28,024 nucleotides of DNA from assembly GCA_002422365.1 (NCBI GenBank), contig DIUO01000029.1, forward strand, positions 1 through 28,024, read 5' to 3'. Positions 22,087 to 28,024 of the stretch are shown piece by piece (position 1 is the stretch's first letter; each line of letters opens with the position of its first letter). The DNA is from Proteobacteria bacterium UBA6156. GTDB taxonomy: Bacteria > Pseudomonadota > Alphaproteobacteria > UBA2136 > UBA6156. The position numbers and the translations under genes were made by a program. Below the pieces are notes generated by a model that was not told where the DNA came from, made no database searches, and saw only the letters and a list, made by a program, of their open reading frames with translations.

Positions 22087-22341
22087 TTAACGGCGGGCGG
22101 AGCTGTGGATGCGCATGGTGGCGGCGCTGCGGAAGGCGAATTGGTTGGCGCGGTCGAGGAAGAAGTCTCGCAATTGTGGGCTGGTGGCGCGCGCGGCTTG
22201 CTCGCGGAAGTAGAGCACGGCGCGGGTGAGGTCGTGCACTGAGGCACGGGCCAGGAAGGCGTCTTCATCGAGCAGCAGGCGGCTGAGGTGCCAATCGGCC
22301 TGGCTGATGCGGCGTTTGGCTGCGCTGTTGATGGATTTCAT
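22087..22341 (-). CDS. hypothetical protein, 84 aa
   Basis: Not recognised. The start at 22341 (MKSINSAAKRRISQADWHLS) has AGAGAG 7-8 bases upstream and avoids a longer frame that runs antisense into lolC. It is a small, basic, helical protein rich in Arg, Ala and Leu (DEDAFLARASVHDLTRAVLYFREQAARA), with no membrane segment or Cys. It diverges from lolC. It could be a small regulatory or nucleic-acid-associated protein, but nothing specific supports that. Confidence 0.6.
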   Translation of the reverse strand: MKSINSAAKRRISQADWHLSRLLLDEDAFLARASVHDLTRAVLYFREQAARATSPQLRDFFLDRANQFAFRSAATMRIHSSARR

Positions 22342-22397
22342 GGCGGTGCTCTCTCTGGTTGTGGTGTGCAGGGGTAATGGCTGAGAGAGGGGATTGT

Positions 22398-22435
22398 TTC
22401 TTGAAACGTGCAGCCTTGTGACTAAATGACCACAA
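22398..22435. promoter_or_regulatory. possible control region upstream of lolC
   Basis: TTGTG/CACAA arms at 22416-22435 form a dyad, and TTTC-TT-GAAA lies just upstream. No good -10/-35 pair was seen. It lies in the 165-base divergent spacer. Weak evidence. Confidence 0.2.
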
Positions 22436-22506
22436 ATGAGGCGTTTGCAGCGTGTGCCGCCGAAACCGATGGCCGGACACAACCGGGATGTGCTAGGAAA
22501 GAGGCC

Positions 22507-23754
22507 ATGATGAGACATGGATTTGTGAGCCTTGTGGTGCGCCGCTATTTGCGCAGCCGCAGGGGTTTTACGCGCGTGGTGACGATGTTCAGCGTGCTGG
22601 GCATTATGCTGGGTGTGGCGGCGCTGATTGTGGTGCTGGCGGTGATGAGCGGCTTTAGGCAGGAGCTGATGGACCGTATTTTGGGCGTGAGTGGCCATGC
22701 CACCTTGCAAGTGGCCGGTTTGCAGGCCCCGGCTGCCCGCGTGATGGCCGATGAATTGCAGAAGATTGAAGGTGTGGCCAAGGCCACCCCCTATGTGAGC
22801 GGGCAGGTGATGGTGACCGCGCAGGGGCGGGCCACAGGCGCCTTTTTACGTGGGGTGGAAGGTGACCCGCTGGCCGAGATGGGCGGCAATGCCGTGGTGC
22901 TGGGGGATAACCTTGGCGAGCCGGACAGCCTGCTGGTGGGCAGTGGCCTGGCGCGGCAGCTGGGGCTGCTGCCCGGCGGTGGCGTAACCTTGCTGAGCCC
23001 GGAAGGGGCGCGCACGCTGGTGGGTTTTATACCCCGCACAGGCCAATTTGGTGTGGCGGGCACGTTTACGGTGGGGATGATTCAGTTTGACAATGCCCTG
23101 GTGCTGGGGCGGCTGGCGGATGTGCAGCGCTTTTTAGGGCGGCAGGAGGGTGTGGACGCGGTGGAGATTCGGTTGACCGACCCGCAGCGGATTGATGAGC
23201 TGGCGCCGCAGATTGCCGCCGTGGCCGAGCGCTTTGCCGAGAGCGATATGGATGTGACGCTGATACCCTGGACGGTGGCGAATGCGGAGTTCTTCCGCGC
23301 CCTGCAGGTGGAGCGGGTGACGATGTTTATTATTTTGAGCCTGATTATTGTGGTGGCGGCGTTTAATATTATTACCGGCCAGATGATGCTGGTGAACGAT
23401 AAAATGAGCGACATTGCCATTATGCGCACCATGGGGGCGACACAGGGGCAGATACGGCGGATTTTCCTTTTTAATGGCCTGTTGCTGGGGGGCCTGGGTG
23501 TGGCCGGAGGCCTGGCGCTGGGCATGCTGATTGTGTGGCGCATGGCCGATGTGGTGGATGGTATACGGGCGCTGACAGGGGTGAATCTCTTCCCCAGTGA
23601 AGTGTACTTTTTGAGCGAGTTGCCGGGCAAAATTAGTGCCACCGACATGCTGAACGTGATTGGCATGGCGATGGTGCTGACGGTGCTGGCGAGTTTGTAT
23701 CCGGCTTGGAAGGCGAGCAAGTTGAACCCGGTGGAGTTGCTGAGGAGGGGGTAA
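22507..23754 (+). CDS. lolC: LolC/E-type lipoprotein-releasing ABC permease
   Basis: An inner-membrane permease that, with LolD, extracts outer-membrane lipoproteins to the chaperone LolA. The 415-aa protein has an N-terminal helix preceded by VSLVVRRYLRSRRGFTR, a large periplasmic domain, and three C-terminal helices with the MacB/LolC coupling region MSDIAIMRTMGATQGQIRRIF. It ends in YPAWKASKLNPVELLR, the family signature. ATG 22507 (or 22510) follows AGGAAAGAGG; an upstream ATG at 22426 lacks both Shine-Dalgarno and family similarity. A single permease gene suggests a LolC/E homodimer ('LolF'-type arrangement). Confidence 0.92.
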   Translation: MMRHGFVSLVVRRYLRSRRGFTRVVTMFSVLGIMLGVAALIVVLAVMSGFRQELMDRILGVSGHATLQVAGLQAPAARVMADELQKIEGVAKATPYVSGQVMVTAQGRATGAFLRGVEGDPLAEMGGNAVVLGDNLGEPDSLLVGSGLARQLGLLPGGGVTLLSPEGARTLVGFIPRTGQFGVAGTFTVGMIQFDNALVLGRLADVQRFLGRQEGVDAVEIRLTDPQRIDELAPQIAAVAERFAESDMDVTLIPWTVANAEFFRALQVERVTMFIILSLIIVVAAFNIITGQMMLVNDKMSDIAIMRTMGATQGQIRRIFLFNGLLLGGLGVAGGLALGMLIVWRMADVVDGIRALTGVNLFPSEVYFLSELPGKISATDMLNVIGMAMVLTVLASLYPAWKASKLNPVELLRRG

Positions 23755-23789
23755 AACAGTGAACAGTGAACAGGTAACAGTGAACAGGA
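23755..23789 (+). repeat. five-unit heptamer repeat between lolC and lolD
   Basis: AACAGTG, AACAGTG, AACAGGT, AACAGTG, AACAGGA with strict period 7, starting on the first base after the lolC stop. The last unit supplies AGGA, 9 bases before the lolD start, as a plausible Shine-Dalgarno. Confidence 0.93.
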
Positions 23790-23798
23790 CTGGGCGGC

Positions 23799-24491
<693 letters not shown>

Positions 24492-24504
24492 GGGCGAATT
24501 GACG

Positions 24505-24526
24505 AAGGCCCGCTGATGCGGGCCTT
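24505..24526. terminator. terminator-like hairpin after lolD
   Basis: A perfect stem AAGGCCCGC-TGAT-GCGGGCCTT, 13 bases after the lolD stop. The T-run after it is short (TTGTCGGTTT), so it is plausible rather than certain. It could also serve the converging 175-aa gene. Confidence 0.65.
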
Positions 24527-24540
24527 GTCGGTTTCGGGGG

Positions 24541-25068
24541 TCAGGCAGCTTTGAAAGTTGCGCTGACCAAGAGGCCCGTAGCGTTGGTTTGCCGGGGTGG
24601 CAGAGGTTGTTTGCGGGGTGTGTAGTCGTAATAGACCAAATGATGGCCGCGAAGGATTTCTTGCCGGGCTTCGTCAACATATTCCTTTGGGAAGATGACT
24701 CTCTCGCGAACGAAGGGTGTGGGAGGGCTTACCCCTGCGAACAAGGGAAGCAAGATAGTGCCGTGGGATATAGAATTGAAGAGGGCAACCCATTGAGGGA
24801 GATAGTTTTCGGCCACAGGCAACCGACACTCGGGCTGATAGCAGTTGAGCATTACCCCTTCTACTTTCTGCGAAGTTGGCTGAAGTTGGCACATGAATGG
24901 CGTGGGAAGGCCCCAGAGGGAAAGGCCGAATATATTGTCCTCTAACAATTGATAATTACAGTCGGATTTCCTTGTGCGGAGGTAGACGGCGCGCTTTGCG
25001 TCGCTGATGTCGGGTACTTCCTCGAAAACATGGACCGTAACCGGGGGGAGGGATGTAAGGTGCGACAT
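24541..25068 (-). CDS. hypothetical protein, 175 aa
   Basis: Not recognised. It opens with MSHLTSLPPVTVHVFEEVPD after an AAGG Shine-Dalgarno 7-10 bases upstream. The body is rich in Pro, Tyr, Leu and hydrophobic beta-type stretches (LWGLPTPFMCQL, WVALFNSISHGTILLPLFAG), and the C-terminal part has HHLVYYDYTPRKQPLPPRQ. There is no signal peptide or clear membrane helix. It lies on the opposite strand between lolD and dnaE, which are usually neighbours in alphaproteobacteria, so it looks like an insertion. Confidence 0.6.
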   Translation of the reverse strand: MSHLTSLPPVTVHVFEEVPDISDAKRAVYLRTRKSDCNYQLLEDNIFGLSLWGLPTPFMCQLQPTSQKVEGVMLNCYQPECRLPVAENYLPQWVALFNSISHGTILLPLFAGVSPPTPFVRERVIFPKEYVDEARQEILRGHHLVYYDYTPRKQPLPPRQTNATGLLVSATFKAA

Positions 25069-25157
25069 GGCTTTACCTTTTGGGAAACGATGTGCAGTAA
25101 GGCACTTTTAGCGAAGGATTGGCTTTATGGGAAGGGCTAAGTTAGGTATAAGAGAGT

Positions 25158-28024
25158 ATGGGGGCCCCGCGATTTGTTCATTTGACGTGTAAAAGCAGTT
25201 TTAGCCTGCTTGAGGGGATGATTCCGCTGAAGAAAATGGCCAAGGTGGCCGATAAAGCCGGGTTCGCCGCGCTGGGGATTGCCGACCTGGGCAATTTGTT
25301 TGGCATGGTGGAGGCGAGTAAGTATCTGCCGGGGGTGGGGATTCAGCCGATTTTAGGCTGTGAATTGCCTGTAATTGTGGAAGAAAAGCTGAGTGCGGTG
25401 CAGAGCGTGGAGCACATTGCCCACCTGCCGCTGCTGGTGATGAATGAGGAAGGTTGGAAAAACCTGGCCAAGCTGGTGAGTGAAAGCCAGTTTAGAAAGC
25501 TGGACAAAGGCGATGCCGGCATTGCGCTGGACAAGGTGCTGGAGCTGAACGCCGGGCTGGTGTGCCTGAGCGGGCATTATGGGCGAGGGTTGCTGCCCCG
25601 GGCGCTTGGGCCCAAAGATACCCAAACGCAAAGTGCCGATGAGCTGGCGCAAGCCTTGGCGGCGGCGTTTGAGGGGCGGTTTTATGTGCAGCTGGAGCGG
25701 CATGGCTGGCCAGGGCAAAAGGGTGTGGAGGAAAAACAGACTGAAGTGGGCCTGCGCGAGCTGGCCGCCAAGCTGGATTTGCCGCTGGTGGCGAGCAACG
25801 ATTGCCGCTTTGCCAAGGCGGCGGATTTGGAAGCGTTTGAAGTGCTGATTGGCATTGGCGACAGCACGACTATGGATGACCCCAACCGCAGGCGGTTTAC
25901 GCCCAACCACCATTTGCGGAGTGAAGAGGACATGCTGACGGCGTTTGCCGACCTGCCGGATGCAACCGCCAACACGGTGGCGATTGCGCAGAAGTGTGCG
26001 TTTTTACTTTCGGCCGTGAGTGTGAAGCAGATGTTTATGCCGGTGTGGGAGTTTAGTGGCGACACGCCGGTAACCGAGGTGATTAAGGCCGAAAGTTATG
26101 CCGGATTGCAGCGGCGGCTGGAGGATTATGTTTACCCGCTGTGTGATGGCGAGGAGGCGCGGGCGGGCGCCAAAGAGAAGTATGAAAAGCAGCTTGCGTA
26201 TGAGCTGGATGTGATAGTTGGTATGGGGTTTGCGGGGTATTTTTTGATAACCTCCGACTTTATCCGGTGGGCCAAGGGGAATGGGATACCCGTGGGGCCG
26301 GGCCGGGGGAGCGGGGCTGGGAGCTTGGTGGCGTGGAGCCTTGAGATTACGGATTTGGACCCGATACGCTGGGAGCTTTATTTTGAGCGGTTTTTGAACC
26401 CCGACCGGGTGAGCCTGCCGGACTTTGACGTGGACTTTTGCCAAGACCGCCGCGATGAGGTGATTGCCTATGTGCGCAAGCGTTTTGGGGAAGACCGGGT
26501 GGCGAACATCATTACGTTTGGGACGCTGAAAGCCAAGGCGTGCCTGCGCGATGTGGGCCGCGTGCTGGGCATGCCCTATGGCTTTGTGGGGCAGGTGGCG
26601 GCGTTTATACCCGAAGGGGCCAACCCACCGCCGATACAGGAGGTGCTGGACAGCGATGAGCGCCTTAAAGCCCGCTACGACGAAGAAGAGGATGTGCGGC
26701 GGCTGGTGGATACCGCCCTGCAACTGGAAGGTTGCTACCGCCACGCCAGCACCCACGCCGCCGGGGTGATTATTGCCGACCGTCGGATTGATGAGGTGTG
26801 TGGGGTTTACATTGACCCGCGGGCGCCGATGCCGGTGACGCAGTTTAGCATGAATGATTCGGAATACGCCGGGCTGGTGAAGTTCGACTTTTTGGGGCTG
26901 AAGACGCTGAGCACGATACGGATGGCCGAGAACGCCGTGAAGGCGACCTATAAGCCCGATTTTGACATTATGAAGGCTGACCTGACCGATGCCAAAACCT
27001 ATGAGATGCTGAAGCAGGGGTTGACGCTGGGGGTGTTCCAGATTGAAGGCGGCGGCATTACCGAGCTGACCAAAAAAATGCAGGCCGATGATATGGAGGC
27101 GCTTTCGGCTATTCTGGCCCTCTACCGCCCCGGCCCGTTGGGCACGGGGATGGTGGACGATTATGTGAACCGGAAGCTGGGGCGGGAGGAGGCAGAGTAT
27201 CCGCATGAGATATTAAAGCCTGCGCTGGAGGTGACCTATGGCGTGCCGGTGTACCAGGAACAAATTATGCAAATGGCGCGCGACATGGCGGGTTACACCC
27301 TGGGTGGGGCCGATATGCTGCGCCGCGCGATGGGGAAGAAAAAGGCCGATGAAATGGCCAAGGAGCGCGCGAAGTTTGTGACGGGCGCGGCGGAGCTGCA
27401 CCAGATTGATGAGGCGACAGCCAACGCGATTTTTGACTTGATGGATAAGTTCTCTGGCTATGGGTTTAACAAGGCGCACACGATTGCTTATGCGCTGATT
27501 AGTTTCCAGACGGCGTATCTTAAAGCGAATTATCCGCATGAGTTTATGGCCGCCACCATGACCTATGACCGGGGGAACCACGACAAATTGATGCGCTACC
27601 GCCTGGAGCTGGGTAAGATGGGTAGCCAGCTTTTGCCGCCGGATGTGAATGCTTCGACTGTTATGTTTGCGGTGGAAGATACGCTGGACGGAAAAGCCGT
27701 GCGGCATGCTTTGGCGGCGCTGAAGGGCGCGGGGGAAGAGGCCATGCGGGCGCTGGTGGCGGAGCGGGCGGCGAAGGGGCGGTTTGCCTCGGTATGGGAT
27801 TTTATGGCGCGGCTGGAGCCGAGCGTGATGAACAAGCGCCAACTGGAAGTGCTGATTAAGGCTGGGGCGCTGGATGGGCTGGATAGCCGCCGTGACTGGT
27901 TGTTTAGCAACATGGAAGCGTTGCTGGCCTATGGGGCGGCTTGCCACGAGGCGCGGGTGAGCGGGCAAGGGAGCTTGTTTGGGGGCGGGGGTGAGAAGGT
28001 GGATGCGGCGGCGTATATGGCCGG
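25158..28024 (+). CDS. dnaE: DNA polymerase III alpha subunit (cut by window edge)
   Basis: The replicative polymerase; 955 complete codons are present and the C-terminus is beyond the window. In order: an N-terminal PHP domain (FVHLTCKSSFSLLEG, IADLGNLFG), then the C-family polymerase palm. The palm shows GPGRGSGAGSLVAW, catalytic PDFDVDF with CQDRRDEV, and KFDFLGLKTLS. Next come YRPGPLGTGMVDDYV, QEQIMQMARDMAGY, then FNKAHTIAYALISFQTAYLK. Metal ligands usual in the PHP domain are changed (Lys12 where a His is common). The start at 25158 has only AGAGAG very close upstream. It follows lolCD as in many alphaproteobacteria. Confidence 0.95.
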   Translation, partial: MGAPRFVHLTCKSSFSLLEGMIPLKKMAKVADKAGFAALGIADLGNLFGMVEASKYLPGVGIQPILGCELPVIVEEKLSAVQSVEHIAHLPLLVMNEEGWKNLAKLVSESQFRKLDKGDAGIALDKVLELNAGLVCLSGHYGRGLLPRALGPKDTQTQSADELAQALAAAFEGRFYVQLERHGWPGQKGVEEKQTEVGLRELAAKLDLPLVASNDCRFAKAADLEAFEVLIGIGDSTTMDDPNRRRFTPNHHLRSEEDMLTAFADLPDATANTVAIAQKCAFLLSAVSVKQMFMPVWEFSGDTPVTEVIKAESYAGLQRRLEDYVYPLCDGEEARAGAKEKYEKQLAYELDVIVGMGFAGYFLITSDFIRWAKGNGIPVGPGRGSGAGSLVAWSLEITDLDPIRWELYFERFLNPDRVSLPDFDVDFCQDRRDEVIAYVRKRFGEDRVANIITFGTLKAKACLRDVGRVLGMPYGFVGQVAAFIPEGANPPPIQEVLDSDERLKARYDEEEDVRRLVDTALQLEGCYRHASTHAAGVIIADRRIDEVCGVYIDPRAPMPVTQFSMNDSEYAGLVKFDFLGLKTLSTIRMAENAVKATYKPDFDIMKADLTDAKTYEMLKQGLTLGVFQIEGGGITELTKKMQADDMEALSAILALYRPGPLGTGMVDDYVNRKLGREEAEYPHEILKPALEVTYGVPVYQEQIMQMARDMAGYTLGGADMLRRAMGKKKADEMAKERAKFVTGAAELHQIDEATANAIFDLMDKFSGYGFNKAHTIAYALISFQTAYLKANYPHEFMAATMTYDRGNHDKLMRYRLELGKMGSQLLPPDVNASTVMFAVEDTLDGKAVRHALAALKGAGEEAMRALVAERAAKGRFASVWDFMARLEPSVMNKRQLEVLIKAGALDGLDSRRDWLFSNMEALLAYGAACHEARVSGQGSLFGGGGEKVDAAAYMA

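Noticed and set aside
22426..22506. 27-residue N-terminal extension of LolC
   Set aside because: No ribosome-binding site before 22426 and no resemblance to LolC; the start at 22507 has both.

Overview
The window is a stretch of chromosome from a GC-rich Gram-negative bacterium, most likely an alphaproteobacterium. This rests on the gene set and its order: tamA-tamB, yfgM-like-bamB-...-der, mlaE-mlaF-mlaD, ymdB-yebC, and lolC-lolD-dnaE. The last two groupings are familiar in alphaproteobacteria. I cannot place it below class level. No phage, transposase, CRISPR array, tRNA or rRNA was seen.

Layout. At 1-422 (-) is the N-terminal end of acetyl-CoA synthetase, divergent from tamA-tamB (611-5374, +). 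A yfgM-like gene and bamB follow, then a two-gene insert (a START-like protein and a P-loop kinase), then der (to 10123). From 14453 back to 10365 runs a minus-strand operon, mlaE-mlaF-mlaD-four-helix-bundle-cvpA. ymdB and yebC (14522-16258, +) come next, with a broken duplicate of the yebC 5' end between them. A HAD hydrolase (+) converges on an FAD oxidoreductase (-). rpsB (-) stands without tsf. A 114-aa orphan (+) converges on mnmA (-). After an 84-aa orphan (-) come lolC-lolD (+), a 175-aa orphan (-), and dnaE (+), which runs off the right edge.

Functionally much of the window is cell-envelope biogenesis: TamAB (outer-membrane protein and lipid transfer), BamB (outer-membrane protein assembly), MlaEFD (phospholipid transport), LolCD (lipoprotein release) and a YfgM-like membrane TPR protein. 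The rest is translation and housekeeping: Der, YebC, S2, MnmA and DnaE.

The unusual content is mostly not in the proteins. (1) A heptamer tandem repeat (AACACNA or AACAGTG in the gene sense) occurs at six places, at gene starts or junctions, and twice inside coding sequence. (2) A 113-nt element occurs twice without gaps (16337-16449, 21925-22037). Three of its base pairs have changed on both sides, which argues for a selected RNA or DNA fold. (3) A 174-bp nested palindrome with perfect 20-bp ends lies at 17378-17551. (4) Rows of consecutive strong hairpins fill the der/cvpA, HAD/FAD and FAD/rpsB gaps. (5) A second, mostly synonymous-diverged copy of the first yebC codons sits just upstream of yebC and is interrupted by a small palindrome. 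Repeat identities and pairings were worked out by eye.
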